The notes under the pieces were generated by a model. That model searched no databases, was not told where the DNA came from, and saw only the letters and a list, made by a program, of their open reading frames with translations. Below are positions 1 through 8,089 of a DNA stretch of 8,930 bases, piece by piece (the stretch's first letter is position 1; the number at the start of each line of letters is the position of its first letter). The DNA lies in assembly GCA_036393335.1 (NCBI GenBank), contig DASWHD010000186.1:1-8930 (forward strand), in the 5' to 3' direction. Source of the DNA: DASWHD01 sp036393335. GTDB lineage: Bacteria > CG2-30-53-67 > CG2-30-70-394. Position numbers and translations under genes: made by a program.

Positions 1-1448
1 GCGACCGCCTCGGCCAGTACATCGAAGCGTCCACGCAGGTCGGCAAGTGTGGTCTCGAAGGTGGTGAGCGTCGCGGGGATCGCCGCGCTCTCCACGCAGA
101 CGCGGCCGAGGTAGTCCCTCACCAGCGCGAGGAAGCGCTCCGGCTGGCTGCGGTAGAGCCAGACGATCGCCGCGAGGTTGTGCATCTGCTCGGGCGAGAA
201 GTCGTAGATCTTGCGCGTGACCTTGCGGTAGACGTTGCGCGCGTCGAGCATCAGGACCTTGTCCCTGCGCTCGGGCGGCTTGGCCCTGTCGAAGTGCCAC
301 AGCTCGCAGGGGACGGTGCGGGTGTAGAAGAAGTTGGAGCGGATGGCGATCATCACGTCCACGTCGCCCGTCTCGACGATCTTCCGGCGCACCTCCTTCT
401 CGCCGTGGCCGGCGCCCGAGGCCTGCGAGGACATGACGAAGCCGGCGCGGCCCTTTTCGTTCAGGTAGCTCCAGAAGTAGGAGATCCAGAGGTAGTTGCC
501 GTTGCCGACCTTCTTCTGCTTGTTCACGCCCGGCAGGCCGAAGGGCAGGCGCGGGTCGCCCTTGATGCGCTCGGCGTCCACCAGGTCCACGTTGAAGGGC
601 GGATTGGCCATCACGAAGTCGCACTTGCCGGCGAGGTTGTGCTCGTCCTGGTAGTAGGTGATCGCCTCGGCGATCTTCCCCTCCAGCCCGTGCACCGCGA
701 GGTTCATTTTGGCGATGCGGATGGTGTCGCGGTTCTTCTCCTGGCCGTAGAAGACGACCTTCTCCATGGTGTCCGCACCCTCGTGCTCGATGAAGTGGCT
801 GGACTGCACGAACATGCCGCCCGAGCCGCAGGCCGGGTCGAACACCGTGCCGTGGTCCGGCTCGATGACGTTCACGATGGTCTGCACGATCGAGGACGGC
901 GTGAAGAACTCGCCGTTGTCGTGCGCTTTCTGGATCGAGAACTTGGCGAGGAAGTACTCGTAGATGCGCCCGAACACATCGCCGGTGGCCTGCTTGATCT
1001 GCGCGCCGTTGAACAGGCGCATGAGGTCTTCGAGCACCTTGGTCTCGAAGATGCCGTAGTCCTTGGGCAGCACGCCGAGGAGCGGCTCGAACTCGGCCTC
1101 GATGGCGGTCATCGCGTCGGTGACCAGCCTGGGCAGATCGGCGCCGCTGGTGGCGGCCTGCTGCATGATGAAGTCGTACTGCGCCTTCGCGGGCAGGTAG
1201 AGCGAGCGGCGGGCGATGTAGTCGGCTGGCAGGACCTTGCGCCTCGGCATCTTGCCGCTAGCCTGGTCGGCCTCGATCTGCCGGTGCGCCGCCTCGAAAC
1301 GATTGGCCGCGTGGCGCAGGAAGATCACGCCCAGTACGGGCATGAAGTAGTCGCTGGAGGTGAGCTTGGAGTTGGCGCGGAGGTTGTCCGCGGCCTCCCA
1401 GAGGTCGGATTCGAGTTTCTCGATGTCCTTGAAGGAGTCGGCGGTCAT
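1..1448 (-). CDS. hsdM: Type I restriction-modification system, DNA methyltransferase subunit (HsdM), C-terminus cut by window edge
   Basis: This subunit binds S-adenosylmethionine and methylates adenine N6 within the bipartite site chosen by its partner HsdS. With HsdR it forms a type I restriction enzyme. I translated the minus strand from the ATG at 1448: 482 codons are open to the left edge with no stop. The N-terminus (KLESDLWEAADNLRAN, then PVLGVIFLRHAANRF) is the helical HsdM_N domain and supports this start, although no Shine-Dalgarno is visible. GEFFTP lies at residues 179-184, the SAM-binding motif I DPACGSGG at 204-211, and the adenine N6-methylase motif NPPF at 282-285. All key residues are intact. 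HsdS and HsdR are not in view; the gene reads leftward, so partners probably lie beyond position 1. The start is 100 bases after the fpr stop on the same strand, an odd neighbour for a restriction gene. Family assignment is firm; specificity is unknown. Confidence 0.95.
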   Translation of the reverse strand, partial: MTADSFKDIEKLESDLWEAADNLRANSKLTSSDYFMPVLGVIFLRHAANRFEAAHRQIEADQASGKMPRRKVLPADYIARRSLYLPAKAQYDFIMQQAATSGADLPRLVTDAMTAIEAEFEPLLGVLPKDYGIFETKVLEDLMRLFNGAQIKQATGDVFGRIYEYFLAKFSIQKAHDNGEFFTPSSIVQTIVNVIEPDHGTVFDPACGSGGMFVQSSHFIEHEGADTMEKVVFYGQEKNRDTIRIAKMNLAVHGLEGKIAEAITYYQDEHNLAGKCDFVMANPPFNVDLVDAERIKGDPRLPFGLPGVNKQKKVGNGNYLWISYFWSYLNEKGRAGFVMSSQASGAGHGEKEVRRKIVETGDVDVMIAIRSNFFYTRTVPCELWHFDRAKPPERRDKVLMLDARNVYRKVTRKIYDFSPEQMHNLAAIVWLYRSQPERFLALVRDYLGRVCVESAAIPATLTTFETTLADLRGRFDVLAEAV

Positions 1449-1548
1449 GCATCGAGCGTTGGCCAGCCGGTAAGACGGCGGCCATACGTTCGCGGAGGGT
1501 ACGTCACGGAGCGCGGCGCAGAACACCACCCGAGGGGGCACCGTCCGG

Positions 1549-2364
1549 CTACCAGTACCGCTCCACGTGCACCTCGCCGGGGTGCTTCTTGGAGTGCTCG
1601 CGGAACCCGTCGACCGCGAGCTGCTCGGACATCGACTCGATCATCGCCGGGTTGCCGCACAGGAAGACGTGGGTGGTCTCCGGGGTGGGGCGAAAGCCCC
1701 ACGCCGCCGCCAGCTCGCCGTGGTCCCACAGGTCCTGCACGTGGCCCTGGGCGCCGCGCCACTCCACCAGCTCCTCCGCCGGCCGGCTGACGATCGGGAG
1801 ATAGGTGAAGCTGGGGCAGATGCGGCGCAGGGTGGAGAGCTCCGAGCGGTAGCCCAGATCCCACGAGTGGCGCGCGCCGTGGAGTACGGCGAAGCGCCGC
1901 TCCGTGCCGGCGGTGAGGTAGGTGCGCAGCATGCTCATGTACGGCGCCAGGCCGGTGCCGGTGGCGATCAGCGCCACGTCACGGTCGGCGGGCACCTGGT
2001 CGAGGGTGAAGAGGCCGGAGCCCTTGCGCGCCATCCACAGGCGGTCCCCGGTTTGCAGGGCGAAGAGGCGCGGGGTGAGGGCGCCGGAGCGCACCAGGGT
2101 GATGTAGAACTCCAGGTACTCGGTGGCCACCGACGAGGAGGCGATGGAGTAGGAGCGCCGGATCAGGACCTCGGGCTTGCGTTGCACCTCTTCCGGGTCG
2201 CTCATCGGGTAGCGCGGGGCACTGCCCGGCAGGGCGAGGACGGCGAATTGCCCGGGCTCGAAGGGCGGCAGCTCCCAGCCGTCGGGCACCACCCGCAGGA
2301 CGATCAACCCGGGCGCCACCTCGATGCGTTGCGCGACCACGGCGTTGAGCTCCGGCGCCGGCAT
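1549..2364 (-). CDS. fpr: Ferredoxin/flavodoxin--NADP(+) reductase (Fpr)
   Basis: This FAD-containing cytoplasmic oxidoreductase moves electrons between NADP(H) and ferredoxin or flavodoxin. In bacteria such enzymes serve oxidative-stress defence, Fe-S repair and radical enzymes. The 271-residue product has an N-terminal FAD-binding beta-barrel, with the flavin motif RRSYS at 69-73, followed by an NADP-binding domain. That domain has GTGLAP at 136-141 and CGNPAM at 236-241. It ends in ERYW; an aromatic C-terminus resembles E. coli Fpr rather than the FVEK-ending Azotobacter/Pseudomonas type, and a terminal Trp stacks on FAD in such enzymes. The length is close to the usual 250-275. The ATG start is supported by AGGAG at 2373-2377 with an 8-base spacer. 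It lies 119 bases downstream of the ApaH-like gene on the same strand, with hairpins between them, so co-transcription is possible but not shown. Confidence 0.94.
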   Translation of the reverse strand: MPAPELNAVVAQRIEVAPGLIVLRVVPDGWELPPFEPGQFAVLALPGSAPRYPMSDPEEVQRKPEVLIRRSYSIASSSVATEYLEFYITLVRSGALTPRLFALQTGDRLWMARKGSGLFTLDQVPADRDVALIATGTGLAPYMSMLRTYLTAGTERRFAVLHGARHSWDLGYRSELSTLRRICPSFTYLPIVSRPAEELVEWRGAQGHVQDLWDHGELAAAWGFRPTPETTHVFLCGNPAMIESMSEQLAVDGFREHSKKHPGEVHVERYW

Positions 2365-2372
2365 GATGTCGT

Positions 2373-2377
2373 CTCCT
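2373..2377 (-). promoter_or_regulatory. Ribosome binding site of fpr
   Basis: AGGAG on the minus strand lies 8 bases upstream of the fpr ATG. It is the clearest Shine-Dalgarno in the window and fixes the fpr start. Confidence 0.8.
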
Positions 2378-2463
2378 GGTTCGGGAAATCCGAGTGTCAG
2401 CGGCTAGCCTGTAGGGTAGCGCCGGGAAGTGGAGCATGCAGGCGGTCGCCGGCAAGCTTGAGT

Positions 2464-2506
2464 CGCCGATGTAGAATCGGCGCCTACCTCACCGGGCGGT
2501 AGGCGC
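2464..2506 (-). terminator. Two overlapping hairpins at the 3' end of the ApaH-like gene
   Basis: Read on the minus strand, the first hairpin has perfect 9-bp arms at 2498-2506 and 2480-2488 around a 9-base loop. It spans the last codons and stop of the phosphatase gene. The second has perfect 7-bp arms at 2476-2482 and 2464-2470 around a 5-base loop. The two share bases 2480-2482, so they cannot both be fully paired. No T-run follows either, so this is not a canonical intrinsic terminator. It could be a weak terminator, an mRNA 3'-end stabiliser, or an attenuating structure between this gene and fpr. Confidence 0.4.
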
Positions 2507-3158
2507 GGTTTGCCTGCACCTGGACGATGCGGTCTTCCTCCGCGATCCACGCGCTGAGCTTGCCGCCGTACACGCAGCCGGTGTCGAGGCCGCGCACCCG
2601 CGGGGTGACCACCAGGCCGCGCCGCGCCCAGTGGCCGAAGACCACGGTGCGGCGGCCGCGATAGAGCACGTCCCAGGGCGCGAAGGGCGGCGGCGGCGGC
2701 GGCCAGTCGCTGGCCGGGCGGTTGCCGGCGGGGTCGCAGTAGCGGACCGTGACCAGCCACTCCATCTCGGGCGAGAGCGGCGGAGTCAGGTCCACGGGCG
2801 GGGCGAGGTCGCGCCCCAGGCGCTCGAGCGCCGCGTCGTCCCACGCCGGATGGAGGCCGGCGTGGACCATGATCGCGTCGTCCCAGGTGGCGATGAACGG
2901 CCGGCGCGCCAGCCAGTCGCGCAGCTCGTCGTCGCCGCGGCCATGGCGGATCCACCACAGGTCGTGGTTGCCGAGGACCACGGTGGCGTCGAGCTGGCGC
3001 GCCAGGCGCACCACCCCGTCCGAGTCCGGTCCCTTGTTCACCAGGTCTCCTACCATGCACAGGTGGTCGGCGGGCGGCGCGAAGGCGCACGCCTCCAGGA
3101 GCCGCGCCAGCTCCTCCCGACAGCCCTGCACGTCGCCGATGAAGATCCGTCGTGTCAT
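2484..3158 (-). CDS. ApaH-like metallophosphatase, probable symmetrical diadenosine tetraphosphatase, short form
   Basis: This is a calcineurin-type metallophosphatase. The closest family I recognise is ApaH, which cleaves Ap4A to two ADP. Motifs in order (224-aa form): GDVQGC at 8-13, GDLVNKGPDS at 37-46, GNHD at 63-66, VHAG at 98-101, FGHW at 174-177 and GLDTGCVYGG at 190-199. Gln in GDxQGC, where many phosphatases have His, also occurs in Pseudomonas ApaH, and the FGHWA/LDTGC(V)xGG end is ApaH-like. It is shorter than typical ApaH (~270-280 aa). The stretch between VHAG and FGHW is compressed and holds six consecutive prolines (153-158). I chose the ATG at 3158 because it places the first motif as in ApaH. 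A GTG at 3161 has better spacing (8 bases) from GGAG at 3170-3173, and an upstream ATG at 3200 lacks a Shine-Dalgarno. It is divergent from the glutamate dehydrogenase gene. Substrate could be another nucleotide or phosphoprotein. Confidence 0.82.
   Translation of the reverse strand: MTRRIFIGDVQGCREELARLLEACAFAPPADHLCMVGDLVNKGPDSDGVVRLARQLDATVVLGNHDLWWIRHGRGDDELRDWLARRPFIATWDDAIMVHAGLHPAWDDAALERLGRDLAPPVDLTPPLSPEMEWLVTVRYCDPAGNRPASDWPPPPPPFAPWDVLYRGRRTVVFGHWARRGLVVTPRVRGLDTGCVYGGKLSAWIAEEDRIVQVQANRAYRPVR
2686..2703. repeat. Six-unit GGC trinucleotide run inside the ApaH-like gene
   Basis: Six tandem GGC units encode, on the minus strand, the six-proline run of the ApaH-like protein. Such runs can change length by slippage in steps of three bases without shifting the frame, so copy number may differ between relatives. 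Confidence 0.6.
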
Positions 3159-3207
3159 CACCGTGTCCACTCCGATCCGCCGCGCTATGGTGCCGATCAT
3201 GGCGGGC

Positions 3208-3237
3208 TAGCCCAAGGGGAAACGGGCGGTTGGGCTA
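3208..3237. promoter_or_regulatory. Inverted repeat in the divergent intergenic region, possible operator
   Basis: The arms TAGCCCAA (3208-3215) and TTGGGCTA (3230-3237) are perfect 8-bp inverted copies separated by 14 bases. They lie between the ApaH-like gene (leftward) and the glutamate dehydrogenase gene (rightward), where both promoters would be expected. No convincing -35/-10 pair is visible; a TTGACG at 3265-3270 has no matching -10. The dyad could bind a regulator or form a hairpin in the leader RNA. The regulator is unknown. Confidence 0.35.
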
Positions 3238-3290
3238 CCGGCCACCCTTGCGACCACCGATGGGTTGACGCATGTTCTGGGCCGAGCGGC

Positions 3291-3294
3291 GAGG
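3291..3294 (+). promoter_or_regulatory. Probable ribosome binding site of the glutamate dehydrogenase gene
   Basis: GAGG lies 6 bases before the ATG at 3301. A competing GGAG at 3331-3334 sits 5 bases before a second in-frame ATG at 3340, so these two sites leave the start ambiguous by 13 codons. Confidence 0.5.
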
Positions 3295-3300
3295 TCGGCG

Positions 3301-6300
3301 ATGGATTCGCAGAGACTGCGCCGCGCCTTCGGAGTCACGATGACGCCCACGCCGACCCGGCAGACCTCCCTGGCGCAGCGGCGGACCGTGCGCCGCAAGG
3401 GCCGGGTCCTGGCGTGGTTGCGGAACAACACCCCGCAGAAGGAGCACAAGGGGCTGGACCGGGTGGCGGAGGCGTTGTTCGGCGCGGTCTCGGCCCACGC
3501 CGCCGATCTGTCGGTGGAGGAGTGGGGCGCGGTGGTGCGCACCGCCCACCGCTTCCTGGCGCGATCCGGCCCAGAGGAGGACCTGGCCAAGATCTTGCCC
3601 GCCGGCTGGGACCTGGCGGTGGCCAACCTGGAGGAGTGTTGCGGTGCGCCGGTGGATACCACCACCACCACGGTGTTGATCCGTTGCCAGGACTCGCCGT
3701 TCATCTTCGAGGCGGTACGCAACTTCCTGCGCAAGCGCGGCATCCACATCTTCCTCAGTCTCCATCCGGTGCTCGATCACGACGGCGGGCCGGAGCAGCT
3801 CATCTACCTGCAGATCGACAAGCTCCTGCATCCGCAGCGGTTGGCGGAAATGCGCCTGGGCATCGCCTGGTTGCTGCGCGGCGTGATGCTGTCGATCGAT
3901 GACTTCGCGCACTTCAACACCCGCCTCGCGGCCCTGGCGACCGAGCTGGAGGAAGGGAACGGTAACCACGAGGTCGCCGCCTTTGTCGAGTGGCTGGTGG
4001 ACGACCACTTCATCTTCCTTGGCTACCAGGCGTTCGAGACGGACGGGCGGGGCAAGCCGTACCGGCCGGTGCGCCGTACCGGCCTCGGCATGTTCCGCGA
4101 CCAGCGCGTGTTGGAACGGCTGCTACCCGGATTGGGGGAAGAGGTGGCTGCCGGCGTCGGCGCGTTGCGCGCGATGCTGGAGATGGACTTCAGCCCGGCG
4201 GGCACTCGCGTCGCCTACCACAACGAGCCCGTCGAGTGCCTGATGTTGGAGACTCGCTCGCGCGCCGGCCGGCGGCGGCGCCACTGCCTGGTAGGCCGGC
4301 TGTCGCGGGGCGGGGTGCTGATGCGTAGCTCCGCCGTGCCCTACCTGCGGGCCAAGCTGGCGGCGATCCAGGAGGCGCGGGGCCGCACCGGCGGTCGTTA
4401 CCAGCGGCGCGAGATCGAGGCACTGTTCAATTACTTTCCCAAGCGCGAGCTGCTCTACAGCCCGGTGGCGGACCTCATTCAGCGCTTTGACGAGGTCCTG
4501 TCGGTGCAGGGGGACGAAGGGCTGAGCGTCGGTTACCGCCTGGGCAAGGGCGACGCCTACTGGGCCGTGACCGTCGGCCTGCCGCGTACCCGCTTCGGGG
4601 AGGCGACGGCGTGGACCATCGCCGGCGTGGTGGCGGAGGCGTTCGGGCGTCCGGTCGTCGATCGGGTGGAGGGGCTCGGGGACGCGGTCGGCGTGCTGGT
4701 GTTCTATCTCCCGGCGAGCGGCGCCGCTCCCCCGCCCACCGCCGTCACCTTACACGAGCGCATCCGCGATGCCCTGACCGAGTGGGAGGACGAGTTGCTG
4801 CGCCTGCTGGTGGAGCGCTACGGCGAGCATCCCGCCTTCGTCTTGCTGCACCGCTACGGCCCGCGCCTGCCCGTGGTCTACAAGGAGTGCACCGACCCGC
4901 GGGTGGCGCTGGCGGACGTGGAGCGCCTCGAGCGCCTCGCGGAGACGGCCGGCCCGTTGCCGTACTGCACCGACAACGATCGCGGCGAGCTGCAACTGCG
5001 CATCATCGCCGCGGCACCGCTGGATCTCATGGCCCTCATCCCGACCCTGCGCAACCTGGGGCTGGCGGCCAGCGACGAGCTGCTGGCGCGCCTCAAGCGC
5101 GCCCCGGGCAAGCCCGCGGTACACGTGGTCACCCTGGGCGGGAGCGACGCACACCTGACGGCGGTGCGCGCCTGCCAGGACGCACTGTGTGAGGCCCTCG
5201 CCGCGGTCCTGCGGGGCGAGATGCAGGACGACCCCTCCAACGCCCTCATCCTCCAGGCCGGCCTGTCGCCCAAGGCGGTGCGCTGGTTCCGCGCCCTGCG
5301 CGGCTACCTGCTGCAGGTGAACCAGAGCCTGATGGAGACCGGCGTCCTGCGCACGGTCCTGACCTACCCGGCGGCGATCGCCGCCCTGTACGACTACTTC
5401 ACCGCGCGCTTCGACCCCGACCTCGCCGGCGACCGGGACGGGGCCGTGGCCCAGGCGGCGCGCCGCTTCGCGGAGCGCCTGGCGGAGGTGACCGGGCTGG
5501 CGGACGACGAGATCCTGCGCGGCCTGTTCAACATCGTCGCGGCGACGGTGCGGACCAATTACTTCACCCCCGAGGGCGACCACTACCTCGCCCTGAAGAT
5601 CGACTCGCAGGCGATCGACAAGATGCCCGAGCCGCGGCCCCTGGTGGAGATCTTCGTCCACGCCCGAGGCATGGAGGGGATCCACCTGCGCGGCGGCCGG
5701 GTGGCGCGCGGAGGGCTGCGCTGGTCCGACCGGCCGGACGACTTCCGCACCGAGGTCCTCGGCTTGATGAAGGCGCAGATGGTGAAGAACAGCGTTATCG
5801 TGCCGGTGGGCTCCAAGGGCGGCTTCGTCCTGCGGCGCACCGCCTTCGCCAGCCGTGACGAGCAGATGGGTCATCTGCGTGCCCAGTACCAGACCTTCGT
5901 CGCCGGCCTGCTCGGGCTCACCGACAACGTCGTGGCCGGCCGCGTGGTCCATCCGCCCGGGCTGGTGATCCACGACGGCGACGATCCCTACCTGGTAGTG
6001 GCGGCGGACAAGGGCACGGCACACCTCTCGGACGCGGCCAATGAGGTGGCGGCGCGGCGCGGCTTCTGGCTCGGCGACGCCTTCGCCTCGGGCGGTGCCA
6101 GAGGCTACGACCACAAGAAGGAGGCGATCACCGCGCGCGGCGCCTGGGAGTGCGTGAAGCGCCACTTTCGCGAGCTCGACCGCGACATCCAGAACGAGCC
6201 GTTCACCGTGGTCGGGATCGGCGACATGGACGGCGACGTGTTCGGCAACGGCATGCTCATGTCGCGCCACATCCGTCTGCAGGTCGCCTTCAACCACCGC

Positions 6301-8082
6301 CACATCTTCCTCGATCCGGACCCGGACCCGGCGCGCTCGTACAAGGAGCGCGAGCGCCTCTTCCGCCTGCCCGGCTCGGCGTGGAGCGATTACCACCCGG
6401 CGCTGATCAGCAGCGGGGGGGGCGTCTTCGCGCGTACGGCCAAGGCGATCGAGCTGGTGCCGAACGTGCGCGACATGCTTGCCACCAAGCGCGCCACGGT
6501 GAGCGGAGAGGAGCTGATCCGCCTCGCCCTGACCATGGCGGTGGACCTGCTGTACAACGGCGGCATCGGTACCTACATCAAGGCGTCCGCCGAGAGCCAC
6601 GTGGACGTAAGGGATAAGGCCAACGACCGGGTCCGGGTCGACGCCTGCGACGCGCGCGCGCGGGTGGTGTGCGAGGGTGGCAACCTGGGCGTCACCCAGC
6701 TCGGTCGCCTGGAGTACGCGGCGCGCGGCGGCCGCATCAACACCGACGCGGTCGACAACTCCGCCGGCGTCGACCTGTCGGACCACGAGGTGAACCTCAA
6801 GCTCCTGTGCCAGGTGGCCATGGAGCAGGGGCGGCTCAAGGACGGCGCGGCGCGCGACCGGCTGTTGGTCCAGGTCACCGGCGAGGTGGCGGCCCTGTGT
6901 CTGGCCGACAACTACCATCAGAGCGCCTGCGTCTCCCTCGATCAGCGCCGCGGCCGGGAATCCGCCGCGCCGTTCGTCTCCCTGATCGAGCGGCGGGTGG
7001 CGGACGGGGTGCTGCCGGCGGCGGAGGAGCGGGTGCCGGTCGGCGAGGCCCTGGAGGAGGCGGTGAAGGCCCATGACGGCCTGCTGCGTCCCACCCTGTG
7101 CACCCTCCTGGGCTACGAGAAGATGCGCCTGGAGGCGGCGATCACGGATTCACCCCTGGTCGACCTGCCGGGGGCCGAGTATTACCTGCGCGCCTACTTC
7201 CCAACCGTGTTCGTGCGACGCTTCGGTGACCTGCTCGAGCGCCACCCCCTGCGGGCGGAGATCATCGCCACGGTGATGGTCAATAAGATCGTCAATCAGG
7301 CGGGGATCACCTTCTTTTCCGAAATGGAGGAAGAGACCGGTGCGCCGCCGTGGGAGATCGCCCACGCCTACTTGGTGGCGGAGCGCATCACCGACGCCGA
7401 TAGCTACCGTGACTGGCTGGCCAAGCTGGACAACAAGATGGAGGCGGCGGTGCAGTACGACCTGGCCCTGCGTCAGGAGGAGCTCCTCGGCCATCTCACC
7501 CTGCGCCTCCTCAACCGCTCGCCGGAGGAGCGCCCGGCCTTCGTGGATATCGCCCACTACCGCCGCCAGGTTCGTGCCTTCGAGGCCAGCTTCGTGGGCG
7601 GCGATCACGCTCACCAGGTGGTGGCCCTACGCCAGCAGGGGGTACCGGCCCCCCTCGCCCAGCACGCCGCCCGCCTGTCGCGGTTACGTGGGATCTTCGA
7701 GGTCATCGACCTGCATCAGGAAATGGGGACGCCGTTCGTGGCCATCGGCCAGTGCCTGGTGGTGGTCGGGGATACCCTGTGCCTCGATGAGCTGCGTACG
7801 CGGCTCGCCGACCTCGCGGTGGATGGGGAGTGGCAGGAGCAGGCGCGCCATGACCTGCTGGAGGAGGTGTCGCGGCTGCGCTACCGCCTCGTCACCGCCG
7901 TGCTGCGGCGGCACAGCCAGCGCCACACGGTCGCCGCGGCGGTCGACGCGTTCTTCGCCGAGCGCGGCGAGCCGCTGCGCGCCTACCGCGAGCGCCTCGC
8001 CGCCCTGGTGGCCAGCGACCGCGCCGACGCGGTGATGTTCTCCGTGGTCCTGCACCAGTTGCGCGAGCTGCTGCCGGAGTGA
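3301..8082 (+). CDS. gdhB: NAD-specific glutamate dehydrogenase, large (~180 kDa) type
   Basis: This enzyme oxidises L-glutamate to 2-oxoglutarate and ammonia with NAD+, chiefly for glutamate catabolism, in the cytoplasm. From the ATG at 3301 the product is 1593 aa, near the ~1600-1620 usual for this family. The N-terminal ~700 residues are the ACT-like/regulatory half, including FVEWLVDDHFIFLGY, a conserved block of the family. The catalytic half has HLRGGRVARGGLRWSDR from about 795, lysines K824 and K829, and GSKGG with K839 as the likely catalytic lysine. It then shows DKGT at 903-906, GDAFASGG at 925-932, YDHKK at 936-940, the Rossmann motif GIGDMDGD at 972-979, YNGGIGTY at 1085-1092 and EGGN at 1125-1128. 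A helical C-terminal region follows. Nothing essential is missing. Family members are allosterically regulated (aspartate activates the Pseudomonas enzyme). The frame is open back to a TTG at 3265, and an ATG at 3340 is a credible alternative start. It is apparently monocistronic, and a repeat element begins 7 bases after the stop. Confidence 0.96.
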   Translation: MDSQRLRRAFGVTMTPTPTRQTSLAQRRTVRRKGRVLAWLRNNTPQKEHKGLDRVAEALFGAVSAHAADLSVEEWGAVVRTAHRFLARSGPEEDLAKILPAGWDLAVANLEECCGAPVDTTTTTVLIRCQDSPFIFEAVRNFLRKRGIHIFLSLHPVLDHDGGPEQLIYLQIDKLLHPQRLAEMRLGIAWLLRGVMLSIDDFAHFNTRLAALATELEEGNGNHEVAAFVEWLVDDHFIFLGYQAFETDGRGKPYRPVRRTGLGMFRDQRVLERLLPGLGEEVAAGVGALRAMLEMDFSPAGTRVAYHNEPVECLMLETRSRAGRRRRHCLVGRLSRGGVLMRSSAVPYLRAKLAAIQEARGRTGGRYQRREIEALFNYFPKRELLYSPVADLIQRFDEVLSVQGDEGLSVGYRLGKGDAYWAVTVGLPRTRFGEATAWTIAGVVAEAFGRPVVDRVEGLGDAVGVLVFYLPASGAAPPPTAVTLHERIRDALTEWEDELLRLLVERYGEHPAFVLLHRYGPRLPVVYKECTDPRVALADVERLERLAETAGPLPYCTDNDRGELQLRIIAAAPLDLMALIPTLRNLGLAASDELLARLKRAPGKPAVHVVTLGGSDAHLTAVRACQDALCEALAAVLRGEMQDDPSNALILQAGLSPKAVRWFRALRGYLLQVNQSLMETGVLRTVLTYPAAIAALYDYFTARFDPDLAGDRDGAVAQAARRFAERLAEVTGLADDEILRGLFNIVAATVRTNYFTPEGDHYLALKIDSQAIDKMPEPRPLVEIFVHARGMEGIHLRGGRVARGGLRWSDRPDDFRTEVLGLMKAQMVKNSVIVPVGSKGGFVLRRTAFASRDEQMGHLRAQYQTFVAGLLGLTDNVVAGRVVHPPGLVIHDGDDPYLVVAADKGTAHLSDAANEVAARRGFWLGDAFASGGARGYDHKKEAITARGAWECVKRHFRELDRDIQNEPFTVVGIGDMDGDVFGNGMLMSRHIRLQVAFNHRHIFLDPDPDPARSYKERERLFRLPGSAWSDYHPALISSGGGVFARTAKAIELVPNVRDMLATKRATVSGEELIRLALTMAVDLLYNGGIGTYIKASAESHVDVRDKANDRVRVDACDARARVVCEGGNLGVTQLGRLEYAARGGRINTDAVDNSAGVDLSDHEVNLKLLCQVAMEQGRLKDGAARDRLLVQVTGEVAALCLADNYHQSACVSLDQRRGRESAAPFVSLIERRVADGVLPAAEERVPVGEALEEAVKAHDGLLRPTLCTLLGYEKMRLEAAITDSPLVDLPGAEYYLRAYFPTVFVRRFGDLLERHPLRAEIIATVMVNKIVNQAGITFFSEMEEETGAPPWEIAHAYLVAERITDADSYRDWLAKLDNKMEAAVQYDLALRQEELLGHLTLRLLNRSPEERPAFVDIAHYRRQVRAFEASFVGGDHAHQVVALRQQGVPAPLAQHAARLSRLRGIFEVIDLHQEMGTPFVAIGQCLVVVGDTLCLDELRTRLADLAVDGEWQEQARHDLLEEVSRLRYRLVTAVLRRHSQRHTVAAAVDAFFAERGEPLRAYRERLAALVASDRADAVMFSVVLHQLRELLPE

Positions 8083-8089
8083 GTCTTCA

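Noticed and set aside
180..1790. 536-aa plus-strand open frame
   Set aside because: It lies antisense to hsdM and the end of fpr, both of which have clear family motifs. The composition is that of a GC-rich shadow frame.
3265..3270. TTGACG as a -35 promoter box for the glutamate dehydrogenase gene
   Set aside because: No -10-like hexamer lies 16-18 bases downstream; the region is GC-rich and close to the start codon.
3401..3423. Sigma-54-like TGGC...TTGC promoter
   Set aside because: The spacing between the two boxes is too short for a sigma-54 promoter, and the site lies inside the coding sequence.
4750..7074. 774-aa minus-strand open frame inside the glutamate dehydrogenase gene
   Set aside because: It is a shadow of the dehydrogenase catalytic region; rich in His, Val, Gly and Arg with no recognisable domain, which is usual for antisense of high-GC coding sequence.
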